DNA of 64,000 bases. Source: VRUE01 sp963822295 (GTDB taxonomy: Bacteria; Actinomycetota; Thermoleophilia; Solirubrobacterales; 70-9). The stretch spans positions 2,480,001-2,544,000 of the forward strand of contig CAWGHD010000002.1 of NCBI GenBank assembly GCA_963822295.1, read 5' to 3'. Of this stretch, positions 31,976-40,875 are shown one piece after another. The notes under the pieces are model-generated. The model searched no databases. It was not told the origin of the DNA and saw only the letters and a list, made by a program, of their open reading frames with translations. The translations under genes were made by a program, and so were the position numbers. Numbering within the stretch: the first letter of the stretch is position 1; every line of letters starts with the position of its first letter.

Positions 31976-33984
31976 CAGGAGGCCACGATCAGGAAGTAGA
32001 GGGCGAGGCCGGCGAAGCCGGCGATCAGGAGCAGCGCGTAGCTGCGGACGAAGCCGCTCTGGACGGCGCGGACGAAGCCGCCGGCACCGCCGACGGCCTC
32101 CTTCGTCCCGCTGACCAGGCCGTCGACGACGAAACGCTCGAAGGTGCGGTCGGCGAAGCATCCGATCGCGAGGACGGGCCGCACGACCAGGAGGTCGATC
32201 GCCTCGTCGAAGTACCACTTGTTGAGGAAGAGGGTGTGGAGCGGGCGCAGCCGCCGGATCACGAGCGCCGGCGTCTCGGGCCGGGCGACGTAGAGGAAGT
32301 AGGCGATGCCGATGCCCGTCAGCGAGATCACCCCGCCGATCCCGAGGCCGAGCCATTCGGCGCCGGCGGAGGGGTGGATGTGGGAGAGGGGGGAGTCGTG
32401 AAAGACCGGCTCCAGGAAGCTGGTGATCAGGTGGTCGACGCCGGGGACCTGGATCAGGCCGCCGATCAGGGCGAGGACGCCCAGCGTCCCCATCGCCACC
32501 TTCATCGACCACGACTGCTCGGCGATGTGGTGCTCGGGGCCGGGGAAGCCGACCTCGGTGTCCTCCGCCTCCCCGGTCACGGGGTTGACCGGCTCGCCGT
32601 GGGCGACATGGCCGGTCTCGATCAGCTCCTGCGCCTCTCTGCAGGGCTTGCCGGGCAGGATCCGGAAGACCAGCCGGAAGCTGTAGACCGCGGTCAGCAG
32701 CGCCCCGACGTAGCCGAGCACCGTGAAGATCATGTACATGCCGCCGCGCGCCTCGGCGAAGGCGAGGATCTCGTCCTTGGAGAAGAAGCCGGAGGTGGTC
32801 GGGAAGGCGGCTAGCGCGAGGCTGCCGATCAGCAGCATCGCCGCGGTGAAGCGCATCGCCCTGCCGAAGCCGCTCATCTCGTCGATGTTCTGGCGGTTCG
32901 CCATCGCGGCGATGATCGAGCCGGCCGCCATGAAGAGCAGCGCCTTGAAGAAGGCGTGCGTCATCAGGTGGAACATGCCGGCGCTGAAGGCGCCGATCGA
33001 GACACCGACGATCATGTAGCCGATCTGGCTCATCGTCGAGTAGGCGATCGCCCGCTTCAGGTCGGTCACGACCAGCGCGATCGTTCCGGCGACGAGCAGC
33101 GTCGCCAGGCCGACGAAGGCGGCGATGTCGGCCGCGGTCGGGGCGAGCCCGAAGAGCGGATGGGTGCGGGCGATCAGGTAGACGCCCGCCGTCACCATCG
33201 TCGCCGCGTGGATCAGCGAGGAGACCGGGGTCGGTCCCTCCATCGCGTCCGGCAGCCAGGTGTGGAGCGGCAGCTGCGCCGACTTGGCGAAGGCGCCGAC
33301 GAGCAGCAGCAGGCAGATCGCCGTGATCGTCCACTCGTTGGTGGTGAAGGCCTCGGGCGCGCGCTCGAATACCGCGCCGAACTCGAAGCTGCCGAGCTCA
33401 CGGAAGATCAGGAAGGCCGCGAGGACGAGGCCGATGTCGCCGACGACGTTGATCACGAAGGCCTTCATCCCCGCCCGGGTCGCCGTCTCCCGCCGGTACC
33501 AGAAGCTGATCAGCGCGTAGGAGGCGAAGCCGACGAAGGCCCAGCCGACGGTGAGCAGGACGAAGTTGCCGGCGAGGACGAGCAGCAGCATCGAGAAGAC
33601 GAAGAAGTTGAGGTAGGCGAAGAAGCGCCGGTAGCCGCGGTCGGACCGCATGTAGCCGAACGAGTAGAGGTGGATCAGGGTGGAGACGCCGGTGACGACG
33701 AGGACCATGAAGACCGAGAGCGGGTCGACGAGTATCCCGAGCTGGATGTCGAGCCCGCCCGCGTTGGCGTAGTCCCAGAGCGAGGAGGCGTGGTGGCGCG
33801 ACTCAGGGTCTTCGCCGAGCAGCGTGACCAGGGTCGCGACCCCGCAGGCGAAGGCGAGCGCGATCGAGGCGATGCCGATGACGCCCGCCGCCCGCTCCGG
33901 CAGGGCCCGGAAGCCGAGCCCGATCGCGATCGAGCCGAGCAGCGGGAAGAGCAGGACCAGCCAGCCCCAGGTGGCGGCGCTCAT
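31975..33984 (-). CDS. nuoL: NADH-quinone oxidoreductase subunit L
   Basis: 669 aa. The largest antiporter-like subunit: FNLL-type core with LTVGWAFVGFASYALISFWY, AKSAQLPLHTWLPDAMEGPTP (conserved Lys and HxWLPDAMxGPTPVS motif), then the C-terminal lateral helix arm that stretches along the membrane. Normal length for NuoL (about 610-680). Coupled by overlap to nuoK upstream (4 nt) and nuoM downstream. Confidence 0.96.
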   Translation of the reverse strand: MSAATWGWLVLLFPLLGSIAIGLGFRALPERAAGVIGIASIALAFACGVATLVTLLGEDPESRHHASSLWDYANAGGLDIQLGILVDPLSVFMVLVVTGVSTLIHLYSFGYMRSDRGYRRFFAYLNFFVFSMLLLVLAGNFVLLTVGWAFVGFASYALISFWYRRETATRAGMKAFVINVVGDIGLVLAAFLIFRELGSFEFGAVFERAPEAFTTNEWTITAICLLLLVGAFAKSAQLPLHTWLPDAMEGPTPVSSLIHAATMVTAGVYLIARTHPLFGLAPTAADIAAFVGLATLLVAGTIALVVTDLKRAIAYSTMSQIGYMIVGVSIGAFSAGMFHLMTHAFFKALLFMAAGSIIAAMANRQNIDEMSGFGRAMRFTAAMLLIGSLALAAFPTTSGFFSKDEILAFAEARGGMYMIFTVLGYVGALLTAVYSFRLVFRILPGKPCREAQELIETGHVAHGEPVNPVTGEAEDTEVGFPGPEHHIAEQSWSMKVAMGTLGVLALIGGLIQVPGVDHLITSFLEPVFHDSPLSHIHPSAGAEWLGLGIGGVISLTGIGIAYFLYVARPETPALVIRRLRPLHTLFLNKWYFDEAIDLLVVRPVLAIGCFADRTFERFVVDGLVSGTKEAVGGAGGFVRAVQSGFVRSYALLLIAGFAGLALYFLIVAS

Positions 33985-34280
33985 CCGCGCAGCTCCGTCA
34001 GCTCATCGACGTCGAGCGGCAGCCTGCGGCGGAAGATCGCGACGATCAGGCCGAGGCCGATCACGACCTCGCAGGCGGCGACGACCATGACGACGATCGC
34101 GAAGACCTGACCCTCCTGGTTGCCGACCATGCGGCTGAAGGCGACCAGCGCCAGGTTGCCGGCGTTCAGCATCAGCTCGAGGCAGAGCAGGATCACGATC
34201 GGGCTGCGGCGGATCAGGATGCCGACGGCGCCGACCGCGAACAGCATCGAGGAGAGGACGACGTACCACTCGATCGCCAT
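33981..34280 (-). CDS. nuoK: NADH-quinone oxidoreductase subunit K
   Basis: 99 aa, three transmembrane helices. Key glutamates visible in GVLIRRSPIVILLCLELMLNAGNLALVAF (E in TM2 position) and MVVAACEVVIGLGLIVAIF (second helix Glu). Proton translocation module of the membrane arm. Ends VDELTELRG; the start codon overlaps the nuoJ stop by 1 nt. Confidence 0.95.
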   Translation of the reverse strand: MAIEWYVVLSSMLFAVGAVGILIRRSPIVILLCLELMLNAGNLALVAFSRMVGNQEGQVFAIVVMVVAACEVVIGLGLIVAIFRRRLPLDVDELTELRG

Positions 34281-34798
34281 CAGGCGCCCTCCTCCTCGCC
34301 ACGCTTACCAGCGAGTACTACGGCGCCCACAGCGGCTAGCAATAGGAGAATTGACGATGCCTCGAAGGGCAGCAGGAATCGTTCGAGCAGCAGATGGCCG
34401 ATCGCGGCCGGGTCGCCGAAGCCGGGCTTGACGTCGGGGCCGTCGCTGCCGAGCGCGATCAGCGAGGAGCCGAGGATCGCGATCGAGAGCTCGACGAAGA
34501 GCGCGATGCCGAGCAGCGGGGCGAAGAAGCGCTGGCCCGGGATCGGCTCCCAGGCCGACTCGGCCTCGCCGCCCACGTAGGCGACGACGAAGACGTAGAG
34601 GACCATCACCGCGCCGGCGTAGACGACGACCTGGGCTGCGGCGACGAAGGCGGCGGCGAGCATCAGGAAGAGGACGGCGAGCGAGAAGAGGTGGACGATC
34701 AGCGCCAGCACCCCGTAGAAGGGGTTGCGCATCGCGACGACCCCGATCGCCCCGCCGAGGGCGCCGATCGCCGCCATGAAGAACAGGACCGCTTCCAT
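34280..34798 (-). CDS. nuoJ: NADH-quinone oxidoreductase subunit J
   Basis: 172 aa, five transmembrane helices. The MEAVLFFMAAIGALGGAIGVVAMRNPFYGVLALIVHLFSLAVLFLML start and AQVVVYAGAVMVLYVFVVAY segment (TM3 pi-bulge region) are typical NuoJ. Positioned between nuoI and nuoK as in other actinobacterial operons, with a 4-nt gap from nuoI. Confidence 0.95.
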   Translation of the reverse strand: MEAVLFFMAAIGALGGAIGVVAMRNPFYGVLALIVHLFSLAVLFLMLAAAFVAAAQVVVYAGAVMVLYVFVVAYVGGEAESAWEPIPGQRFFAPLLGIALFVELSIAILGSSLIALGSDGPDVKPGFGDPAAIGHLLLERFLLPFEASSILLLLAAVGAVVLAGKRGEEEGA

Positions 34799-34802
34799 GC
34801 TG

Positions 34803-35345
34803 CTACTCGCCCTCGCTTTTCAGCGGGGTCCGCTCGATCGGCTCCGCGAGCAGCATCTCCTTGGTGAAGATCAGGTTCTCGCGGTCGTAGTCGGCCATCT
34901 CGTAGTCGTGCCCCATCGTGATCGCGTCGAAGGGGCAGGCGATCTCGCAGTAGCCGCAGAAGATGCAGCGGGAGAGGTTGATCTCGTAGACGGCCGCATA
35001 GCGCTCGCCGGCGGAGACGCGGTCGCCCGGGATGTTCTCGGCGGCGACGACGCGGATGCAGTCGGCCGGGCAGGCGGCGGCGCAGAGCGAGCAGCCGACG
35101 CACTTCTCGAGGCCGGTGTCCTCGAACTTGTGGAGCTTGTGGCGGCCGCGGAAGCGCGGGTAGACCGGGGTCTTCTCCTCCGGGTACTGGATCGTCATCG
35201 GCCCCTCGATCAGGCGCGCCATCGTCGTCTTCAGGCCGCGCAGCGTCTCCCCGAAGGCGCGGTAGGCGCCGCCGAGCCCGCCCGGCTCGGGACCGCGCTG
35301 GACGGCGACCACGTCCTCGTCCTTCAGGTAGGGGAACTCGCTCAC
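34803..35345 (-). CDS. nuoI: NADH-quinone oxidoreductase subunit I (two 4Fe-4S clusters)
   Basis: 180 aa from GTG 35345, overlapping the nuoH stop as GTGA; the open frame further upstream is a nuoH shadow. Two ferredoxin motifs, CVGCSLCAAACPADC and CIFCGYCEIACPFDA, carry the N6a and N6b clusters that pass electrons to NuoB. YPEEKTPVYPRFRGRHKL is the usual lead-in. The N-terminal 35 residues are an extension. Confidence 0.95.
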   Translation of the reverse strand: MSEFPYLKDEDVVAVQRGPEPGGLGGAYRAFGETLRGLKTTMARLIEGPMTIQYPEEKTPVYPRFRGRHKLHKFEDTGLEKCVGCSLCAAACPADCIRVVAAENIPGDRVSAGERYAAVYEINLSRCIFCGYCEIACPFDAITMGHDYEMADYDRENLIFTKEMLLAEPIERTPLKSEGE

Positions 35346-36340
35346 GTGACCACCACCAGGACGGCGGTGACGAGGACGTTCAGCGTCGCCAGCGGCAGCA
35401 GCACCTTCCAGCCGAGGCTCATCAGCTGGTCGTAGCGCAGGCGCGGCAGCGTCGCCCGAACCCAGATGAAGAGGAAGATCAGGCAGGACATCTTGGCCAG
35501 CATCCAGATCGGGTCGAGGAAGCTCGGGCCGGGGCCCATCCAGCCGCCGAGGAAGAGCGCCGCGGCGACGCCGGAGACGACGATGATCTCCAGGTACTCG
35601 ACCATCAGGAAGCTGCCGAAGCGCATCCCGCCGTACTCGGTCATGAAGCCCTGGACGAGTTCGGCATCGGCCTCGGGCATGTCGAACGGGGTGCGGTTGG
35701 TCTCGGCGAAGCCGGCCAGCATGAAGATCAGGAAGCCGACGATCTGCGGGACGATGAACCACATGTCGCCCTGGGCCTTGACCAGGTCGACGAGCGAGAG
35801 CGAGCCGCCGATCATGATCACGCCGAGCAGCGCCAGCCCCATCGAGACCTCGTAGGAGATCAGCTGGGCGGCGCCGCGCATGGCGCCGAGGAGGCTGTAC
35901 TTGGAGCCCGAGGACCAGCCGCCGAGCAGCAGGCCGTAGAAGGCGATCGAGCCGACGGCGAAGAAGTAGAGGATCCCGATCGGGATGTCGATCCCGTAGA
36001 GCCCGACGCCGCCCTGGACGTCGCCCCAGGGGATGATCGCCAGCGCCATCACGCCCGAGATCACCGGCAGCAGCGGGCCCATCACGTAGAGCGCCGGGAT
36101 CGCGCTGGCCGGCCGGAAGCCCTGCTTGCTGATCAGTTTGAAGAGGTCGGCGAGCGGCTGCAGGAGCCCGAACGGGCCGACCCGGTTGGGGCCGTAACGG
36201 TGCTGGAAGCGGCCGATCAGCTTGCGCTCGATCACCGTCATCACGGGCACGATCCCGAAGATCACCGCGAAGATCACGATCGACTTGGCGACCATGATCC
36301 AGGTCGCTTCGACGAAGGTCGTGTCGGCGATCGGGATCAC
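35342..36340 (-). CDS. nuoH: NADH-quinone oxidoreductase subunit H
   Basis: 332 aa, eight helices. Heel subunit that forms part of the quinone chamber. Signatures: ERKLIGRFQHRYGPNRVGPFGLLQPLADLFKL (loop facing the quinone) and AGFAETNRTPFDMPEADAELVQGFMTEYGGM (E-x-NR-PFDLPEAE motif). Normal length. Overlaps nuoG by 4 nt and nuoI by 4 nt. Confidence 0.97.
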   Translation of the reverse strand: MIPIADTTFVEATWIMVAKSIVIFAVIFGIVPVMTVIERKLIGRFQHRYGPNRVGPFGLLQPLADLFKLISKQGFRPASAIPALYVMGPLLPVISGVMALAIIPWGDVQGGVGLYGIDIPIGILYFFAVGSIAFYGLLLGGWSSGSKYSLLGAMRGAAQLISYEVSMGLALLGVIMIGGSLSLVDLVKAQGDMWFIVPQIVGFLIFMLAGFAETNRTPFDMPEADAELVQGFMTEYGGMRFGSFLMVEYLEIIVVSGVAAALFLGGWMGPGPSFLDPIWMLAKMSCLIFLFIWVRATLPRLRYDQLMSLGWKVLLPLATLNVLVTAVLVVVT

Positions 36341-38874
36341 TTCTCGACCTTCTCGATGCTGACCTCGACCGGCCCGCCGTTGAGCAGGGCGTTGGCGTTG
36401 CCGTCCTTCGTGCCCTCGATCAGGAACACGGTGCCCTGGGCGACCCGTTCCTTGATGTCGACAGCGGCGACGACGCTGTTCCCGTTTTGCGTGACCTTGA
36501 CCTGATCGCCGGCCTTCAGCCCGAGGCGCTCGGCATCAGCTACGGCCATCTCAGCCCGCTGGTGGGGGGCCAGGAATCTCAAGGGCGGATTCAGCTCGGT
36601 AATAGCTCCAACCCAGAGGTCGCGATACGTCCCGAGCCTGAAGCCGTCCGGGTCGGGGTCGCCGGACACTGAGCGCGGAGCGCCATCCGGTCCCACGGAG
36701 CCCGCCGCGGCAGCTCGCGGAGTCGCGTCCGGCGACCCCGACCCGGACGGCTCCTCGACCCGAGGCAGATTCGCGGCCGAGGGGCCGTCCTGCCAGCGGA
36801 TGCCCCGGCCGCCGATCGCTGCGTCGTCGATGCCCTCGTAAAACGGGACCTCCGCGGCCAGAGCGGCGAAAGCGGTCGGTTGAGACACGACGCCGGTGTC
36901 TTGTCCCAATGCCAAAGACAACTCGGCGAGCACGCCCCAGCCCGGGCGGATATCGCCTGGGCGCCCGGCGCTCGGGCGAACGCGCTGCAGGCGCCCGTCG
37001 GGATGCGTGACGGTCCCGTCTTTCTCAGCATGGGTCTCCAGCGGGAAGACGACGTCGGCCATCGCCGTGGTGGCGTTCTCGAAGGTGGAGAAGACGACGA
37101 GGTGCTCGGCGGCGGCTAGGGCTCCCTTCCAGGCCTCGGTGTCGGGGAAGTCGCGGAGGGGATCGACGCCGAAGAGGAGCAGGGACTTGATCTCACCCGA
37201 GATCAAGCCCTCGCGGATCTCCTCGGTACCCCGGCCGACGAGCCGTCGATTCGCCCCCTCCGAGGGGGTCAATTGACGGCTCGGCTCGCTGAGGCCGGGG
37301 CCCGCGTCGGGGAGGCAGCCGGCCTCGCGCAGGCCGCGGGCGTTGGTTGCCTCGGGGACCTCGAGCAGGCCGGAGCCGTCCTTCCCCGCCAGGTCGAGCG
37401 CCGCGGCGACGTCGAGCAGGGCTCGGGTCGCGCCCTCGCCCTCGCGGCCGATCCGCTCGCCCCACACGACCACGACGCTCTCCGCCTCGCGCAGAACGTC
37501 GGCGACCTCCGCCGCTCCGCCGACGCCTGCGACGTTGTCCCCGGTATCCGGGGACAACGTCGTCGAGGTCTCCAGCTGCGAGGCGAGTTCGGCGAGGAAT
37601 GCGCCCGAGCCCCCCGGGACGTAGCGGCTGACAGCCGCGGCGCCGCCGTCGAGCGGGGTCGGGCGGTCGGTCGCGACCGCGAGGCGGACGCCGTTGCGGC
37701 GCATGCCCTTGCGGATCCGCAGGTCGAGGATCGGCGAGCTGTGCAGCGGGTCGGTGCCGACGACGAGGACCGCGTCCGCCGTGTCGAGGTCGCGGACCCG
37801 GGCGGTGAGCTCGGGCCGCGCCAGCCGCACGAGCGCCTCGCGCCCGGGTCCCCGCGACGCCCGCGAGTCGACGTTCGGCGAGCCGAGCGCCCCGCGCATG
37901 ATCCGCTGGACCAGGTGGCCCTCCTCGTTGGAGGCGTCGCCGAGGATCGCCGCGCTCGCGGCACCGCCGGCGCGCAGCCCCTCGGCCGCCTTCGCGATCG
38001 CCTCCTGCCATTCGGCGGCGCCGCCGCGCCCGCGCGGCCCGCTCACCCGCTCCTCGGCGCCGAACATCTCGAAGCCGTAGCGGCCGCGGTCGCAGAGCCA
38101 GCCGTCGTCGACCTCGGCGTTGTCGCGGGAGACGACCCGCTTCACCTCCTCGTCGCGAACGGTGAAGCTGACGTTGCACTGGCTCGGGCAGAGCGTGCAG
38201 ACCGAGCCCGCCTGCTCGATGTCCCAGGGCCGGGCGCGGAAGCGGTAGGTGTAGCTGGTCAGCGCGCCGACGGGGCAAAGGTCGGTGATATTGCCGTGGA
38301 AGGGCGCGATATAGGGCCGGTCGTCGAAGGTGCCGACGAAGGTGCGGTCGCCGCGCTCGAGAAGCTGAAGCTGCTCGTCCTCGGCGACCTCTTGGCTGAA
38401 GCGCACGCAGCGGTAGCAGAGGATGCAGCGCTCACGGTCGATCGCGACCAGCGGCGAGAGCTCGATCGGCTTCTCGAAGTGGCGCTTCTCGTCGATCATC
38501 CGGCTGCGGCCGGGGCCCCAGCCCATCGTGATGTCCTGGAGCGGGCATTCGCCGCCTTTGTCGCAGACCGGGCAGTCGAGCGGGTGGTTGACGAGCAGGA
38601 ACTCGACGACTGCGCTCTGCGCCTCCTTGACCTGCTCGGTGCGGGTGTGGACGACCATCCCGTCGCGCACCGGCGTCGAGCACGAGGTCTGCAGTTTCGG
38701 GATCCCCTCGACCTCGACCAGGCACATCCGGCAGGCGCCGACCGGGTCGCCGAGCTTCGGCTCGTAACAGAAGACCGGGATCTCGACGTCGCCGCGCTTG
38801 GCCGCGTCGTGGAGCATCTCGCCCTCGGTCGCGGTCACCTCGCGCCCGTCGATGATCAGCGTGACCTGTTTCAT
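36337..38874 (-). CDS. nuoG: NADH-quinone oxidoreductase subunit G with palindromic in-frame insertions
   Basis: 845 aa. N-terminus carries a 2Fe-2S site (CYEPKLGDPVGACRMCLVEVE ... SCSTPV), then CDKGGECPLQD and ERCILCYRCVRFSQEV (4Fe-4S clusters), then a molybdopterin-oxidoreductase-like domain with CTLCPSQC. Unusual: three perfect palindromes lie within the coding region, all in frame: 36643-36751 (residues PSGSGSPDATPRAAAAGSVG..), family A copy 37239-37283 (EPSRQLTPSEGANRRL) and 37530-37562. They sit in the poorly conserved C-terminal half, which would explain tolerance. Co-transcribed with nuoF upstream across an 88-bp gap that holds another palindrome. Confidence 0.93.
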   Translation of the reverse strand: MKQVTLIIDGREVTATEGEMLHDAAKRGDVEIPVFCYEPKLGDPVGACRMCLVEVEGIPKLQTSCSTPVRDGMVVHTRTEQVKEAQSAVVEFLLVNHPLDCPVCDKGGECPLQDITMGWGPGRSRMIDEKRHFEKPIELSPLVAIDRERCILCYRCVRFSQEVAEDEQLQLLERGDRTFVGTFDDRPYIAPFHGNITDLCPVGALTSYTYRFRARPWDIEQAGSVCTLCPSQCNVSFTVRDEEVKRVVSRDNAEVDDGWLCDRGRYGFEMFGAEERVSGPRGRGGAAEWQEAIAKAAEGLRAGGAASAAILGDASNEEGHLVQRIMRGALGSPNVDSRASRGPGREALVRLARPELTARVRDLDTADAVLVVGTDPLHSSPILDLRIRKGMRRNGVRLAVATDRPTPLDGGAAAVSRYVPGGSGAFLAELASQLETSTTLSPDTGDNVAGVGGAAEVADVLREAESVVVVWGERIGREGEGATRALLDVAAALDLAGKDGSGLLEVPEATNARGLREAGCLPDAGPGLSEPSRQLTPSEGANRRLVGRGTEEIREGLISGEIKSLLLFGVDPLRDFPDTEAWKGALAAAEHLVVFSTFENATTAMADVVFPLETHAEKDGTVTHPDGRLQRVRPSAGRPGDIRPGWGVLAELSLALGQDTGVVSQPTAFAALAAEVPFYEGIDDAAIGGRGIRWQDGPSAANLPRVEEPSGSGSPDATPRAAAAGSVGPDGAPRSVSGDPDPDGFRLGTYRDLWVGAITELNPPLRFLAPHQRAEMAVADAERLGLKAGDQVKVTQNGNSVVAAVDIKERVAQGTVFLIEGTKDGNANALLNGGPVEVSIEKVEK
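36643..36751. repeat. Long palindrome D inside nuoG (25-bp perfect arms)
   Basis: Left arm 36643-36667 and right arm 36727-36751 match 25 of 25 (beginning GCCGTCCGGGTCGGGG). The 59-nt middle is GC-rich. The region encodes low-complexity Pro/Ser/Gly/Ala sequence in NuoG. Confidence 0.92.
37239..37283. repeat. Palindromic repeat family A, copy 3, within nuoG (45 bp)
   Basis: Ends CGAGCCGTC and GACGGCTCG with inner CCCCCT/AGGGGG pairing. 45 bp is 15 codons, so insertion keeps the nuoG frame. It encodes part of EPSRQLTPSEGANRRLV. Confidence 0.92.
37530..37562. repeat. Palindrome E within nuoG (15-bp arms)
   Basis: CGACGTTGTCCCCGG (37530-37544), a TAT loop, and its exact complement (37548-37562). 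It encodes the TTLSPDTGDNVA stretch. Confidence 0.85.
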
Positions 38875-38898
38875 ATAACCGCCGCCTCCTCTGCTCCC

Positions 38899-38940
38899 GC
38901 AAGGACGCGCTCATGACCACCGGAGGCCACGCGTCCTTGC
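38899..38940. repeat. Palindrome G in the nuoG-nuoF gap
   Basis: GCAAGGACGCG (38899-38909) and CGCGTCCTTGC (38930-38940) are 11-bp perfect arms. This is the only real gap (88 bp) inside the nuo operon, whose other genes overlap or abut. Confidence 0.75.
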
Positions 38941-38962
38941 TCCCGCGTCCGGGGGCGGCGGG

Positions 38963-40247
38963 TCACGCGACCACCGCCTCGTGGGGGTCGACCGCGGCGG
39001 CGGCGATCACGTCCTCGAACTCCTGGCGGAACTTGCGCACCATCGCCCCGACCGGCATCGCCATCGAGTCGCCGAGCACGCAGAGGCAGTGGCCGATGAT
39101 GTTCTCCTGCACCGAGGCGACGATGTCGAGGTCCATCGGCGTCGCCTCGCCGCGCACCACCCGCTCCAGCATCTTCACGGTCCAGTTGGTCCCCTCGCGG
39201 CAGGGGGTGCACTTGCCGCAGGACTCGTGGTGGTAGAAGCGCGCCGTGCGCAGCGCCATGTGCGGGATCGAGACGCGGTCGTCGGCGACGATCACCGAGC
39301 CCGAGCCGAGCATCGAGCCGGCCTCGGCCATCGCCTCGAAGGAGTAGGGGAGGTCGAGGCCCTCCTCGGCGGTCAGCACCGGGGAGGAGGAGCCGCCGGG
39401 GTAGAAGGCCTTCACCTCGCGGCCCTCCTCGGGCCCGCCGGCGAGGTCGTAGATCAGCTCCCGGGTCGGGATCCCCAGCTCGACCTCGTAGTTGCCGGGG
39501 CGCCGCACGCAGCCGGAGACCGAGACGACCTTGGTGCCGGGGGACTGCTCGGTGCCGAAGCCCTTGAACCACTCGGCGCCGTTGGCGACGATCCGCGGCA
39601 CGTTGGAGAGCGTCTCGACGTTGTTGATCAGCGTCGGCCCGCCGTAGAGGCCCTGCACCGCCGGGAACGGCGGCTTCAGCCGCGGGTTGCCGCGCTTGCC
39701 CTCGAGCGCGTCGAGCAGCGCCGTCTCCTCGCCGCAGATGTAGGCGCCGGCGCCACGGTGGACGACCAGCTCGAGGTCGGAGCGGGTGCCGAGGATGTTC
39801 TGGCCCAGGTAACCGGCCTCATACGCTTCGGCGACCGCGGCGTCGAGGACGTCGGCCTGCGAGTCGTACTCGCCGCGGATGAAGATGAAGGCGTGGCCGG
39901 CGTCGGCCGCCAGCGCCGCGATCGCGATCCCCTCGATCAGCTGGTGCGGGTTGCGCTGCATCAGCTCGCGGTCCTTGAAGGCGCCCGGCTCGGACTCGTC
40001 GGCGTTGCAGCAGAGGTACTTCGCCATGTCTCCGCGGGGCAGGAAGGAGGCCTTTTTGCCCATCGAGAAGCCGGCGCCGCCGCGTCCCCGCAGGCCGGAG
40101 TCTTCGAGCGTGGAGAGGATCTCGGTCCGCCTCCATCTCCCGGTAGGCCTTCTCCAGGGTGGCGTAGCCGCCGTAGCCCTTGTAGCCGTCGAGGGTTCTC
40201 AGCTTCGGGTCCTCGGCGTGCTCGAGCAGGATGCGCGTCTCAGGCAT
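38963..40247 (-). CDS. nuoF: NADH-quinone oxidoreductase subunit F, frameshifted in this sequence
   Basis: Read as one gene it is about 428 codons, the normal length. NADH/FMN site GAGAYICGEETALLDALEGKRG and 4Fe-4S site SCGKCTPCREGTNW with GHCLCVLGD are intact. The N-terminal part (MPETRILLEHAEDPKLRTL...YREME) is in one frame from ATG 40247, and the rest from ILSTLEDSGLRGRGGAGF on is in another; one extra base near 40127 (GAGGCGGACC on the minus strand) separates them. Both halves are conserved, so a sequencing insertion is the simplest explanation. It overlaps nuoE by 8 nt. Confidence 0.9.
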
Positions 40248-40875
40248 CGGAGCCGCCTCCCGCCGCGGCGCCGCCCGCCAGGCCCCGCTTCTCCAGCGCC
40301 TTCTCCGGCAGCACCTCGGAGCCGGCCAGCAGCTGCTCGATCGCGGTCCTCGCGTCGGCGCCCTCCAACGGCCCGAAGTAGCGCTCGTCGATCGAGGCCA
40401 TCGGCGCGATGTCGCAGGCGCCGAGGCACTCGAAGCCGGTGACGAAGAGATCGTCGACGCCCTCGGCGGCGGCGCGGAAGGCGTCGAGCAGCTCGTCGCC
40501 GCCGCGCATCCAGCAGCTGATGTTGGTGCAGACGGCGACCTTGTGGGAGCCGACCGGCTCGGTGTGGAGCAGGTCGTAGAAGCTGGCGACCGACTCGAGG
40601 TAGGCGGGCGTCACCCGCATCACCGCGGCGGCCTGGCGGATCCCGTCCGGGGTGCACCAGCCGTAGAGCCGCTGGACCGCCCAGAGCGCCGGGATCGAGG
40701 CCGATTTGCGGTCCGGGTAGCGGCCCATCAGCGTCTCGATGTGCTCGCGCAGCTCGGCCGGGCAGTCGACCTCGTGCAGCTCGGGAACGGCCTGCGGAGA
40801 GCGGTCCGGAACCCGTCCCTCGCTGAGCGCGGGGTCGACGGGCAGCGCCCGCCCGTCGCCGTTCTCGGGGCTCAC
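40240..40875 (-). CDS. nuoE: NADH-quinone oxidoreductase subunit E (2Fe-2S)
   Basis: 211 aa. The thioredoxin-like 2Fe-2S domain has VCTNISCWMRGG and ECLGACDIAPMASID, holding cluster N1a; the preceding helical part has YPDRKSASIPALWAVQRLYGW. The N-terminus carries a 35-residue extension rich in acidic and proline residues (GRALPVDPALSEGRVPD), which contains a short inverted repeat at DNA level (40836-40858). Overlaps nuoD by 4 nt and nuoF by 8 nt. Confidence 0.95.
   Translation of the reverse strand: MSPENGDGRALPVDPALSEGRVPDRSPQAVPELHEVDCPAELREHIETLMGRYPDRKSASIPALWAVQRLYGWCTPDGIRQAAAVMRVTPAYLESVASFYDLLHTEPVGSHKVAVCTNISCWMRGGDELLDAFRAAAEGVDDLFVTGFECLGACDIAPMASIDERYFGPLEGADARTAIEQLLAGSEVLPEKALEKRGLAGGAAAGGGSDA

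Noticed and set aside
30455..33334. 959-aa open frame running from nuoM into the nuoL region
   Set aside because: The part above 31975 is a shadow of nuoL in another frame with arginine/proline-rich sequence; nuoM starts at ATG 31975.
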